IMG/VR virus record: IMGVR_UViG_3300035698_035364
Location: 38,985 to 102,984 of that record
DNA: 64,000 bases
Source of the DNA: a virus
Strand: one strand, 5' to 3'
Shown here: positions 37,178 to 44,506 of the stretch, piece after piece
Layout of the letters: each line of letters starts with the position of its first letter
Position numbering within the stretch: position 1 is the first letter of the stretch
Position numbers and translations under genes: made by a program
The notes under the pieces: model-generated
Seen by the model: only the letters and a program-made list of their open reading frames with translations
What the model was told of the DNA's origin: nothing
Databases searched by the model: none

Positions 37178-37810
37178 ATGATAGCTGCTTATTTAGATAA
37201 AATATTTAAGGAAAAGAAAATAACAGATTTTCTGGCGGAGAGGAATATCCTCCCTGTGAAAGAAGATGCAGAGAAATATCTGTACCATTGCCCCCTGCAT
37301 AAAGGAGATAATACTCCATCTTTTATGGTATTTAAGCCAGGAGTCAAAAAGCATGATTATGAAAATTTCTATTGCTTTGGATGTCATAACGGCATCAACA
37401 TTATTAATTTGTTGAGTGAGTTCGATAATATCTCTTTAAGTGATGCTACTCGTCAGTTGTTACGAGGGATTGATATAAATGAAGTTAGTGTGATGGACAC
37501 TATTATTAAGGCAATTGATGAAGGGAAAGTATCAGTCGGAGATAATAAAGAAATTGAACATATGTTAATTGCTATTAGTATAGCTTGTAAAAATCATTTA
37601 GATTCGTATCGTGACCATGAGGAAGTAGTATTTTTAGAAGAAGTTTTTAAGAGAGTAGATCGTTTAGCCCAAGCTAAAAATGAAGTTGCTTTAAGACAGG
37701 TATATGATTTTATTTTTGATATCGGTTTACCTAAAAGGGTGGAAGATTATCAAAAGAGGGAAGACTATAAAATGCTAAATAAAGTGAAGGGTAGATCATG
37801 GCAGATTTAA
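37178..37810 (+). CDS. Primase zinc-binding (CHC2) protein, split from the catalytic half
   Basis: 210 residues, two bases after dnaB. The first 100 residues are a DnaG CHC2 zinc domain: ITDFLAERNILPVKE, then YHCPLHKGDNTPSFMV (C-x2-H) and FYCFGCHNGINIINLLSE (C-x2-C), the full set of zinc ligands. In cellular DnaG the RNA-polymerase core follows in the same chain, but here the chain continues with about 110 helical residues and stops. The TOPRIM catalytic half is a separate gene at 52440. The pair probably work in trans to recognise the priming site and make primers on the DnaB template. Confidence 0.85.
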   Translation: MIAAYLDKIFKEKKITDFLAERNILPVKEDAEKYLYHCPLHKGDNTPSFMVFKPGVKKHDYENFYCFGCHNGINIINLLSEFDNISLSDATRQLLRGIDINEVSVMDTIIKAIDEGKVSVGDNKEIEHMLIAISIACKNHLDSYRDHEEVVFLEEVFKRVDRLAQAKNEVALRQVYDFIFDIGLPKRVEDYQKREDYKMLNKVKGRSWQI

Positions 37811-38232
37811 ATATGAATCCGGAGATGGCCGGGGAAGAATATAATCTTGATTTTACTGATCTTACTCTTAACGAAACAGACGGTGATTATGAAGCGGTAA
37901 AGACGATTATGGACGTTGAACCTCCTTATAACCACAAATGGGTATTAGGGAGTGATGTTACGATTCTTAGTCGTTTAAGTATGGGGATTATGAGTATACA
38001 GTGTCATTCCGATGGGAAGATTTATATTTTAGATCATACATCGACTTTGGGAGAGATGTTCTATAATAAGGAGATTGAAGCGTTTGTAGGGTGGGCACAA
38101 GCGAATGGATGGGAGCAACCTTGTGTTCATGTTAGTTTAGCTAAGGCCAAACCTAAGTTTTGGAGACATTTTTGGGATTTATCAGTTGTTGGTTGTGAAC
38201 ATTTTGATGAGGTATATGGAAAAGATATATAA
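37798..38232 (+). CDS. Unknown protein, 144 residues
   Basis: Overlaps the primase zinc gene by 13 bases, so it is probably translated with it. It is acidic at the N-terminus (MADLNMNPEMAGEEYNLDFT) and mixed alpha/beta afterwards, with aromatic-rich PKFWRHFWDLSVVGCEHFDE near the end. No metal, nucleotide or membrane motif is visible and no family is recognised. Context places it at the end of the replication-initiation cluster. Confidence 0.58.
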   Translation: MADLNMNPEMAGEEYNLDFTDLTLNETDGDYEAVKTIMDVEPPYNHKWVLGSDVTILSRLSMGIMSIQCHSDGKIYILDHTSTLGEMFYNKEIEAFVGWAQANGWEQPCVHVSLAKAKPKFWRHFWDLSVVGCEHFDEVYGKDI

Positions 38233-38235
38233 AAT

Positions 38236-38883
38236 ATGATTGTCTCTCACAAACATAAGTTTATTTTCATGAAGCCAAAAAAAGTTGGAGGAACCAGTGT
38301 TCAGATTGCGTTGGCCGAGCAATGTCCTTCTACTGATATTTTATCTAATCTCATACCATTTAGAAGTTATGCTGACACCGATAAGTATGTGTATAATAAA
38401 AGTTATTCTGTCGCACCTCATGCTAAGCCTTTAGTTGTTAAGATGATAATAGGTAGAGATAAATGGAGGGATTATTTTAAAATAGCTATTATAAGAAATC
38501 CTTGGGACATGGCAGTTTCTCATTATTGGTATTGGGGTAGGCGTTATGGTAATTCTAAGAATGGGAATCATGAGCTAGGATTTCAGGCGTATTTGACGGA
38601 AAGAGGAAATGAATGGGGAACAGATAATCTTAATTTCTATTTCAATAGACATAACAATCCTATTATGGACTGCTATCTTAGATTTGAACATTTGGAGGAA
38701 GATTATAGGGATCTATGCGAAAAGTTGGGGCTAGAGTATAAAAAGCTGCCTAGAACAAAAGATAAATTTCGGTCTAACAAGATGCACTATTCTAGATATT
38801 ATAATGAGGCATCTAAAGAGTTAGTTAGAAGTTGTTATTTGCATTATATAGACCATTTTAAATATAGTTTTGAAGAGGTATAA
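38236..38883 (+). CDS. Sulfotransferase-family protein
   Basis: 215 residues. The 5'-phosphosulfate-binding loop is recognisable at residues about 11-25 (FMKPKKVGGTSVQIAL, compare K-x-x-GTT/GG-T-S), and the 3'-phosphate motif at about 82-97 is FKIAIIRNPWDMAVSHYWY (R-x-P-x-x-x-x-x-S). Later come a conserved-looking LRFEHLEEDYRDLCEKLGL and Arg/Lys-rich end, typical of the sulfotransferase-2 and related group. The expected reaction is transfer of sulfate from PAPS to a sugar or protein hydroxyl. Phage sulfotransferases are uncommon; the acceptor could be a glycan made by the nearby glycosyltransferases. Family call firm, substrate unknown. Confidence 0.75.
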   Translation: MIVSHKHKFIFMKPKKVGGTSVQIALAEQCPSTDILSNLIPFRSYADTDKYVYNKSYSVAPHAKPLVVKMIIGRDKWRDYFKIAIIRNPWDMAVSHYWYWGRRYGNSKNGNHELGFQAYLTERGNEWGTDNLNFYFNRHNNPIMDCYLRFEHLEEDYRDLCEKLGLEYKKLPRTKDKFRSNKMHYSRYYNEASKELVRSCYLHYIDHFKYSFEEV

Positions 38884-38884
38884 A

Positions 38885-39220
38885 ATGCAGGAGAAAGTAG
38901 AACATAAAATAACTAAGAATGAATATTCATGCGATTGGTGTGGGGAAAAAGTAGAACATGGATATGGAGTTATACAGCGTTGTGTAATTTGTGGTAGAGA
39001 TTGTTGTAACAAACACTCCGTAAAAGATCCTGAAGAAGATTACCATGAAATAACTTGTCGTTGTATAGAGTGTGGCCCAATATCTGATCCATACTATAAA
39101 CAGTTAAAAGAATTAGAAGACGAGTATGATAAAAAAGATAGTGATGTTAGGGACAAAATGAAGAAAGCATGTTTAGATAATATAAAGGCTATAAAAGATG
39201 GAAAATCTAGTAGTATTTAG
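38885..39220 (+). CDS. Cys-rich zinc-binding protein, unknown
   Basis: The ATG at 38885 follows GAAGAGG at the end of the sulfotransferase gene; the open frame upstream of it (TTG 38870) lies inside that gene. 111 residues with at least three Cys pairs: YSCDWCGEKV, RCVICGRDCCNKH and CRCIECG, probably two zinc sites in a treble-clef or RING-like arrangement. The last 40 residues form a charged coiled-coil-like helix (LKELEDEYDKKDSDVRDKMK). It overlaps the start of prs by 23 bases. Possible adaptor or nucleic-acid-binding protein; not assigned. Confidence 0.6.
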   Translation: MQEKVEHKITKNEYSCDWCGEKVEHGYGVIQRCVICGRDCCNKHSVKDPEEDYHEITCRCIECGPISDPYYKQLKELEDEYDKKDSDVRDKMKKACLDNIKAIKDGKSSSI

Positions 39221-40181
39221 CGGATCAGCCAATAAGAAGTTAACTAGTGATATGTGTGCCTGTGCCGACATTCCAATGGGAAAAGCCAATATATATCATT
39301 TTCCCGATGGGGAAACTATGGTAAAGGTGGAGCAAGATGTAAGAGGAAGAGACTGTTTTATCGTACAGTCAACTTCTCCACCAGTGAATGAAAATTTGAT
39401 GGAGTTACTTATTTTCATTGACTGCTTAAAAAGGTCATCGGCCAGGAGCATTACTATAATGATTCCTTATTATGGATATGCTCGTCAAGATAGGAAAACT
39501 GGTGGCAGAACTCCAATTACAGCTAGATTAGTGGCGGATCTTCTACAGCAAGCAGGAGCAACAAGATTAGTTGCAGTTGATTTACATGCGGAGCAGATCG
39601 AAGGTTTCTTTGATATCCCTGTAGACCATTTAAGGGCGTTCCCTGTTTTAGTGAATCATTTTAAATCTAAGAATCTGGAAAATACTATTGTGTTATCCCC
39701 TGATGTGGGGAACGCTAAAATAGCAGATGGTTATGCTCAAAAGTTAGGATTAGATCTGGCTATTATAGATAAAAGAAGGGTCAATGGGGAAGAAGTAGTA
39801 AATAAAGATATAGTAGATGACGTTAAAGATAAGAACGTTTTAATGTTTGATGATATGATATCGACGGCCGGAACGATTTGTGCTGCTTCAGATTTTGCCA
39901 AGCAGCATGGGGCCAAAGATATTCATGTGGCAGCAACTCATGGGTTATTTTCAGGAGCGGCTGGGACAAAACTAAAACAGAGTAGTATAGACGGAGTAGT
40001 GGTAACAGATACAACTGTATTCAATGGTGAAATAAAGGCAATGTCAAACCAGGAGGGTTTTACATTTCCTAACATAGAGGTGGTGTCGGTGGCTAAATTG
40101 TTGGGAGAGGCTATTTGGAGAATATACCAGCATAGATCGGTGAGTGCGTTGTTGAGTAGTGATTATGGATTTTTTGTGTAA
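39198..40181 (+). CDS. prs: Ribose-phosphate pyrophosphokinase (PRPP synthetase)
   Basis: 327 residues, full length compared with about 315 in bacteria. Key signatures are all present: FPDGETMVKVEQDVRGRD near residue 35; PYYGYARQDRKTGGRTPITA near 90 (flexible ATP loop); the divalent-cation and ribose-phosphate segment VDLHAEQIEGFFDIPVDHL near 125; VLSPDVGNAKIA near 165; and the PRPP loop NVLMFDDMISTAGTI near 213-227. It makes PRPP from ATP and ribose 5-phosphate, feeding nucleotide and NAD synthesis. Some large phages pair it with a nicotinamide phosphoribosyltransferase; no such gene is seen here. Overlaps neighbouring small genes on both sides. Confidence 0.95.
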   Translation: MENLVVFSGSANKKLTSDMCACADIPMGKANIYHFPDGETMVKVEQDVRGRDCFIVQSTSPPVNENLMELLIFIDCLKRSSARSITIMIPYYGYARQDRKTGGRTPITARLVADLLQQAGATRLVAVDLHAEQIEGFFDIPVDHLRAFPVLVNHFKSKNLENTIVLSPDVGNAKIADGYAQKLGLDLAIIDKRRVNGEEVVNKDIVDDVKDKNVLMFDDMISTAGTICAASDFAKQHGAKDIHVAATHGLFSGAAGTKLKQSSIDGVVVTDTTVFNGEIKAMSNQEGFTFPNIEVVSVAKLLGEAIWRIYQHRSVSALLSSDYGFFV

Positions 40182-40419
40182 TAGGTGTCAGCATCGTTTT
40201 AGTCGAGATAAGTATATAGACGATGTAATAGTAGAGGAATATGTAAATATATATGGAACATGTTGCCCTAATTGTGGGAATGTGGTGGAACCATCGAGAA
40301 AACCTCGATTTATAGAGGAGAGAGAATTAAAACTAATGAAGTTGAAAGCAGAAGCTTTAGATTTGGTTAGGAGGAAATTAAAGGAGCAAAGAAATGGCTA
40401 TAGAGGAAAAACCAACTAG
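40165..40419 (+). CDS. Small zinc-ribbon protein
   Basis: 84 residues from ATG 40165, inside the end of prs; an in-frame GTG two codons earlier is an alternative. An N-terminal CNRC pair and a CPNC pair 33 residues later form a rubredoxin-like zinc ribbon (MDFLCNRCQHRFSR ... GTCCPNCGNVV). The rest is a basic amphipathic helix (RELKLMKLKAEALDLVRRKL). The stop lies beyond the ATG of the next gene, whose AAGGAG site is inside this one. Function unknown; such ribbons often bind nucleic acid or partner proteins. Confidence 0.6.
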   Translation: MDFLCNRCQHRFSRDKYIDDVIVEEYVNIYGTCCPNCGNVVEPSRKPRFIEERELKLMKLKAEALDLVRRKLKEQRNGYRGKTN

Positions 40420-41041
40420 ATTAGAATTCACTTTTAAGCACCCTAAAGGGGCTGATGGGACAGTGGATTATGAAGTGATATATGAAGTGATAAGAGATCT
40501 GCCTATTGTGCATGTGCAAGCAGTTAATTCAGAAACTTCTCATCCCTTCCCTGTGGAGTTATTTGTAGAGGTGGTAGAGCATCTACGGAGCAAGGGGGTA
40601 GTGGACCTTCCAGAGAATGTTGCCCCAAGTTTGACATATCCTCCTGGAGTAAGATCGGCAGGGTTGCCTATTCCCCAAATATTAAATAGATCAGCGGCAT
40701 CTATTATGCCTAATACTTCAGAGAAGCCTGCTGAGCCTATGTCTCCCCTTACTTCGGTTACTTCATTTAGTGTAGAGGCCCCACCATCGTTGGTTGCTCC
40801 TACTGTTAAGCAAGCAGAGGCATCTCCTATTGTTCCTCCTGCTCAGCCTCCTCAAGTGGAAGTTGATGAGGGGCCAACTGAGAAGGAAATGCAAGAAATG
40901 AGTAAAAGGGCGGTGATAAGAACAAAAGTCAGAGATCCTATCAACGATCCAACCGGAGCCGAAAAAGAAGCTGAGTTGATGAGACAACAGATGAAGGGAG
41001 AAGGAGCATCCAAATCATCGTTTAGAAGGTCATCTGAGTAA
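40394..41041 (+). CDS. Proline-rich protein of unknown function
   Basis: 215 residues. AAGGAG lies 7 bases before the ATG. Residues 1-75 look folded (LEFTFKHPKGADGTVDYEVI and FPVELFVEVVEHLRSKG). Residues 80-160 are Pro/Ser/Ala-rich and surely disordered (PPSLVAPTVKQAEASPIVPP). The C-terminus is charged and basic. The architecture, one small domain plus a long flexible tether, is common in scaffolding and adaptor proteins. There is no catalytic motif. The stop overlaps the next ATG (TAATG). Confidence 0.6.
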   Translation: MAIEEKPTRLEFTFKHPKGADGTVDYEVIYEVIRDLPIVHVQAVNSETSHPFPVELFVEVVEHLRSKGVVDLPENVAPSLTYPPGVRSAGLPIPQILNRSAASIMPNTSEKPAEPMSPLTSVTSFSVEAPPSLVAPTVKQAEASPIVPPAQPPQVEVDEGPTEKEMQEMSKRAVIRTKVRDPINDPTGAEKEAELMRQQMKGEGASKSSFRRSSE

Positions 41042-41256
41042 TGGAACATGATTGTAAAGCTATCCCTTTAGTGCAAGTTGTGGTTGGTCCGATGGGGATA
41101 GTCGAGCCTTTGTGCGATGTTTGTGGGACTTTGGATTGTACGAATCCCATAGAAAAGAGAAAAGTTAGTATAGTTGGAGTAGTGAAGAAAAAAAGAGTTT
41201 TAGTTAGAGGCAGCAGTATATTTTTTGTTGTCGAATGTTCAGGATTTACTAGATAA
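41041..41256 (+). CDS. Small protein with two Cys pairs, unknown
   Basis: 71 residues, coupled by TAATG on the 5' side and by overlap of its stop with the next ATG. Cys residues at CKAI, CDVCGTLDC and a late CSGF could hold one zinc ion. The second half is a basic beta-hairpin (KRKVSIVGVVKKKRVLVRGS). No family recognised. Genes on both sides are coupled tightly, so it is likely expressed, but nothing tells its role. Confidence 0.52.
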   Translation: MEHDCKAIPLVQVVVGPMGIVEPLCDVCGTLDCTNPIEKRKVSIVGVVKKKRVLVRGSSIFFVVECSGFTR

Positions 41257-42059
41257 TGCATAGAACTTTTGATTTAGAAGGCTATTATTCGTTCCATAAG
41301 AGACTCAAAGAGACTCAGAAGGTGGTCGCGAACCAGAAGAAGTTTTTGTCGAGAATAAAAAACAATATTCTTAGGGAAATAACGTATGAAGATTATCCTA
41401 AAGCTTTTGACTATGTGGATAATTTGTTTCCCGGATCCAATGTGAAAAGTGTTATTATTTATAAAGTCGGACATGACTTCATGGCCAAACATGGTTTTGG
41501 AGGGTGTTCAGGTTTATATCTGAATAATGTTAAATCAATTTTGTTGACAACTACTAAGCCTCCTCCCAAACGGTCTTACTATGAGACTTCTGTACGTTCC
41601 AAAAGACAAGTAGATGAAGTAATTGTGCATGAACTATGTCATTACTGTTATTTTAATGAAGGGGCTTGTTCAAATAGTCGAGAGTTGATGGAGGAATTCG
41701 CTTATGGATGGTCATTGGGGTATTTAAGAGGGAAGGGCTATACTGACGAGCAAGTAGTAGAGTATAACTATTTACCTTATATGGTGGAAATATCTTTTCA
41801 AATGGCCTTAAAGCAAATTTTAGATGAAAATCATATTGATCGGAGAAAATACAATCTACAGAAGAAATATGAAAGAATAGAATTTCATAAGCGATATGGT
41901 AAGAAAGTTATGGCGAGGGCCGTTGAGTTGGGGAAGATTCGGGGTATGGAAATTGTTGATCTATATTCTCAACAGATAGAAGAAGGAAGTTTCTATACTG
42001 CTGAGGAAGAAGACCTTACGAGATATGATTTTATAGAGATAGAAGATGAGGAGGAATAG
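41256..42059 (+). CDS. Putative zinc metallopeptidase (HExxH)
   Basis: 267 residues. The centre carries a zinc-peptidase helix, DEVIVHELCHYCYF, with H125-E-L-C-H129 as the metal and catalytic residues, followed about 17 residues later by SRELMEEFAYGWSLGY, where a Glu could be the third ligand. The N-terminal half is basic and helical; the C-terminus ends in an acidic tail (TRYDFIEIEDEEE) like those of some other proteins here. No signal peptide, so cytoplasmic or virion-borne. Possible jobs include processing of phage proteins or attack on a host protein. HExxH occurs by chance, but the helix around it (VIVHELCHY) matches the usual bbxHEbbHbb pattern. Confidence 0.62.
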   Translation: MHRTFDLEGYYSFHKRLKETQKVVANQKKFLSRIKNNILREITYEDYPKAFDYVDNLFPGSNVKSVIIYKVGHDFMAKHGFGGCSGLYLNNVKSILLTTTKPPPKRSYYETSVRSKRQVDEVIVHELCHYCYFNEGACSNSRELMEEFAYGWSLGYLRGKGYTDEQVVEYNYLPYMVEISFQMALKQILDENHIDRRKYNLQKKYERIEFHKRYGKKVMARAVELGKIRGMEIVDLYSQQIEEGSFYTAEEEDLTRYDFIEIEDEEE

Positions 42060-42061
42060 CC

Positions 42062-42322
42062 ATCCCTATTTATTGTTACATACACCCTGAGACAGGTGAA
42101 GTTTTTGACGAAATGAGAAAAGTTAAGGACCGCAATAAGGCTTTTATTGCTCCTGATGGTAAAAAGTGTAAACGGAAAGAAGTGCCTGATCGTATCGAAG
42201 GATGGAGAAAAGATAGAGAAGTATTTGAAGCAGACCCTCACTACGCCAAGGCGATAAAACCGAAATATGTTAAATTTCAGGATGGGCATAGAGAACGATA
42301 CGATCCGACGAAACACTGCTAG
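42062..42322 (+). CDS. FmdB-like zinc-ribbon-family protein, apparent AUC start
   Basis: The frame reads from ATC at 42062 as (M)PIYCYIHPETGEVFDEMRK, closely resembling the MPxYxYxCxxxGxxxE start of FmdB-like small proteins. The only ATG in frame (42113) would remove this conserved N-terminus. GAGGAGGA at 42048-42055 sits 7 bases before the ATC, ideal spacing, and the frame is closed by TGA just upstream, so ATA 42056, ATC 42062 or ATT 42068 are the only choices. ATC fits best. The usual Cys pairs are mostly lost (C4, C24 and the last residue remain). 86 residues; C-terminus like phage versions with KFQDGHRERYDPTKHC. The start is inferred from homology and ribosome-site spacing. Confidence 0.62.
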   Translation: MPIYCYIHPETGEVFDEMRKVKDRNKAFIAPDGKKCKRKEVPDRIEGWRKDREVFEADPHYAKAIKPKYVKFQDGHRERYDPTKHC

Positions 42323-42335
42323 AGAGTTGTAATAA

Positions 42336-42722
42336 GTGAAGTATATAAGAAAAGAACATATCATAACGACTGTCCATGACGCGGACATCGAAGATGCTGG
42401 GACCATTGAAATGTTGCTGCATAAGTTGCAAGAGTATAGTATAGAATTCTCGTTGCAAATGAAGAAATACGATTCTACTGGCCACGGCTACGAACATGAT
42501 TGGAAAAATATTCATTATGAAAAAGTGAGAGTTAAAGAAGTCCGTGATAGTAGTGTAGATTTCATAGTGTTGGTTAATAAATCAGTAGTTCAAGTCAAGG
42601 ATGTCCCTTTCACCCATTTAATAGAAATCAATTATATTACGACTAAGAACCATATTCTTGAAACAAATGATGATGTGACTAGATGGGATCTGATAGACGT
42701 GGGTGAGGATATGGACGCATGA
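42336..42722 (+). CDS. Unknown protein, 128 residues, GTG start
   Basis: The frame opens with GTG at 42336, 13 bases after the FmdB-like gene; no strong ribosome site is visible, so coupling is likely. The product is alpha/beta (HIITTVHDADIEDAGTIEML, then VRVKEVRDSSVDFIVLVNKS) and resembles a small barrel in its second half. The C-terminus TRWDLIDVGEDMDA shares a pattern with the ends of the 41256 and 62495 proteins. No known family. Its stop overlaps the next ATG (ATGA). Confidence 0.55.
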   Translation: MKYIRKEHIITTVHDADIEDAGTIEMLLHKLQEYSIEFSLQMKKYDSTGHGYEHDWKNIHYEKVRVKEVRDSSVDFIVLVNKSVVQVKDVPFTHLIEINYITTKNHILETNDDVTRWDLIDVGEDMDA

Positions 42723-42997
42723 GAAATAAATTTGAGCTACTAGATATCCCTGGAACCGAGTGGTACGATAAGAAGTGTATAGCTGAGTGGGAAGCAGAAG
42801 AAGCCAGAATAAAACAGGGTGAAGAAGATTGTGCCAAGATAGCAGCCGAATATAAAAGACTAGCCGAAGAGCAGTGTATTATTAACTCTATGGTAACGGC
42901 TCCTAAGCAAGCGAACTTAAATGAAAGAGAAAAGAGAATATTGCAGGAATATTGGCGAGATATATTCCCTCAAGAGTTTCAGGACGCTATGTTATGA
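42719..42997 (+). CDS. Small charged helical protein, unknown
   Basis: 92 residues, with ATGA coupling at both ends. The sequence is almost entirely helical and Glu/Lys-rich (AEWEAEEARIKQGEEDCAKI, then AAEYKRLAEEQC), likely a coiled coil. It ends NEREKRILQEYWRDIFPQEF. No known domain. Preserved between coupled genes, so probably expressed. Confidence 0.55.
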   Translation: MRNKFELLDIPGTEWYDKKCIAEWEAEEARIKQGEEDCAKIAAEYKRLAEEQCIINSMVTAPKQANLNEREKRILQEYWRDIFPQEFQDAML

Positions 42998-44019
42998 AAA
43001 ATCCTAATATTATGGAACAATATAAATTAGATATCACCAAGGATAAGATGGTGGATTATCTGATTGTATCTCCATTTCTAAATAGTGCTAATTTTGTTGT
43101 CACTGCTAAACCTGATCGTGCTAGGGCGTTAGTGGTGGGTAGAGACGAAATGGATCAGAAGTTGCTTAGTTATTTGGAGCAAGGGCTAAAAGTTAATAAT
43201 ATAATTGTATGCAATGCTAGTTTTACTGATGAAAAGTTGTGGGAGTATTTGCGATCTAACAATATTAAAGTTTCTTTTTATGAAAGTGGCTTTTTCCCTC
43301 ATGTAAATCATAACTCAAGAGAAATAGATAAGAGATGGCTCATGGACCCTTGGGGGTATGGGAGTAAATCTCTGTTAGCACAATCCCGGCTAGACGATAT
43401 AGAGATCAATGAAAAGAAAGTGACCCGTGCTATCGAAAAGTATAAGATTATTTATACAAGGGCCAATAAGGAATTTTCTTTAGATCGTCCGTTTGTTGTT
43501 TTGGTTCTTCAAGTGCCGGGAGATGGGACTTTAGTAGATGGTTATCCTGAGTTTTCGGGATGGCAAAAAATTATTGATTTTGTGGGGAGTAAGGTAAGGG
43601 GGAGAAAAGAACATTTAATAATTAAGATGCATCCAGGAGGGGTAGGAGAGCGGATAAGTCTTCCTACTAGAAGTTTCGCCATACAAGATACTATGTTTAA
43701 TAGTTATTTAATGAGTAATGCCAGTTTAATTGTAGGTATTAATTCTAGTTTTTTATATGAGGCAAGTATTGCTCATAATGCTCCGGTATTATGTTTAGGG
43801 AAAAGTTGGTTTACTTCTCATCCGGAAGTTGCTCCTATTATTAGCATGGAAGATAAGAAAATAAAGAGACCAGTGATTACAGAAGAAGTTAAGCTGTATA
43901 GGAAAAAGATGTATTTCATTCTTGATAAAATGCAAACTATTCCTCATTATACTTTGAAAGTATTTTTGGATCAGCATGAAAAGACGAGTGGTATAAAGAA
44001 GATTGAGGATTATGTATGA
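42994..44019 (+). CDS. Capsule-polysaccharide-synthesis-like glycosyltransferase
   Basis: 341 residues from ATG 42994, which overlaps the previous stop; the open frame upstream of it lies in the preceding gene. The C-terminal half matches the Capsule_synth (KpsC/KpsS-like) pattern: RPFVVLVLQVPGDGTLVDG, then KEHLIIKMHPGG, then SNASLIVGINSSFLYEASIA and APVLCLGKSWF. In that family these loops bind a CMP-Kdo donor and sit in a GT-B fold. The enzyme may act with the three other glycosyltransferases and the sulfotransferase. Its last bases overlap the ATG of the 10-codon relic of the polymerase gene, marking the old gene junction. Confidence 0.65.
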   Translation: MKNPNIMEQYKLDITKDKMVDYLIVSPFLNSANFVVTAKPDRARALVVGRDEMDQKLLSYLEQGLKVNNIIVCNASFTDEKLWEYLRSNNIKVSFYESGFFPHVNHNSREIDKRWLMDPWGYGSKSLLAQSRLDDIEINEKKVTRAIEKYKIIYTRANKEFSLDRPFVVLVLQVPGDGTLVDGYPEFSGWQKIIDFVGSKVRGRKEHLIIKMHPGGVGERISLPTRSFAIQDTMFNSYLMSNASLIVGINSSFLYEASIAHNAPVLCLGKSWFTSHPEVAPIISMEDKKIKRPVITEEVKLYRKKMYFILDKMQTIPHYTLKVFLDQHEKTSGIKKIEDYV

Positions 44020-44048
44020 AATTTGAAAATAAAGACTTTGTTCATTAG
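44016..44048 (+). pseudogene. Relic of the original start of the DNA polymerase III alpha gene
   Basis: ATG at 44016, in ATGA overlap with the preceding gene, reads MKFENKDFVH and then TAG. The intact polymerase gene at 45447 reads MKWRNEDFVH and continues FHTHSEF. Seven of ten residues agree while the codons differ at many third positions. The overlap-coupled start is the normal junction style here, so this was the ancestral polymerase start. It is cut exactly before the conserved PHP metal motif, with the endonuclease cassette inserted after it. The peptide itself is probably meaningless. Confidence 0.72.
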
Positions 44049-44057
44049 GAGACAAAA

Positions 44058-44495
44058 ATGAGTGAAAAGAAAGTTATAAAAAGTTATAGTATATTGCAAA
44101 CTGAGCAGAATAAAAAAGATGGCCCGAAAAGAGGTAAAGCAGATGAGTTGGTGAAAAGAATAGAAGAAGCTATTTGGACCCATATGGGGGAGAATTTGGA
44201 AGATTTGAGAAAATGGGGGAGGTTAGAGTTTGGTGTGGGCTATCTTATATCTTTAAGTGAGGAAGATAAATTAATTTTATCAGAGAGGGGAGATAAAATA
44301 GCAGATGATATTAGGACTGATTTGGAAGAAGAAGGGTGGGTTGTTAATAGTATAGATTGCGGCAATATGGTTCTTTTGCCAGAAGGAAAAAAAGATGTTA
44401 GTTCTTGTTATCTTTCTATTCAAATACCAGGAATAGTTGTTGACGAGGCAGGATTCAAAAAAATGACATTTATAAGATCTACATTAAGAATATAG
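44058..44495 (+). CDS. Unknown protein inside the inserted cassette
   Basis: 145 residues; TTAGGAG lies 7 bases before the ATG at 44058. The N-terminus is basic (MSEKKVIKSYSILQTEQNKK, then GPKRGKADELVKRI); the rest is alpha/beta and acidic (LISLSEEDKLILSERGDKIA). It lies between the polymerase relic and the structured RNA, so it appears to be part of the cargo that arrived with the HNH gene, or a gene already there that was displaced. No family recognised. Its C-terminus (MTFIRSTLRI) gives no sign of truncation. Confidence 0.55.
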   Translation: MSEKKVIKSYSILQTEQNKKDGPKRGKADELVKRIEEAIWTHMGENLEDLRKWGRLEFGVGYLISLSEEDKLILSERGDKIADDIRTDLEEEGWVVNSIDCGNMVLLPEGKKDVSSCYLSIQIPGIVVDEAGFKKMTFIRSTLRI

Positions 44496-44506
44496 TTAAA
44501 GGATTT

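Noticed and set aside
42952-42993. N-terminal extension of the capsule-synthesis-like protein.
   Set aside because: The extension is a shadow of the preceding coiled-coil gene; the ATG at 42994 overlaps that gene's stop as in many junctions here.
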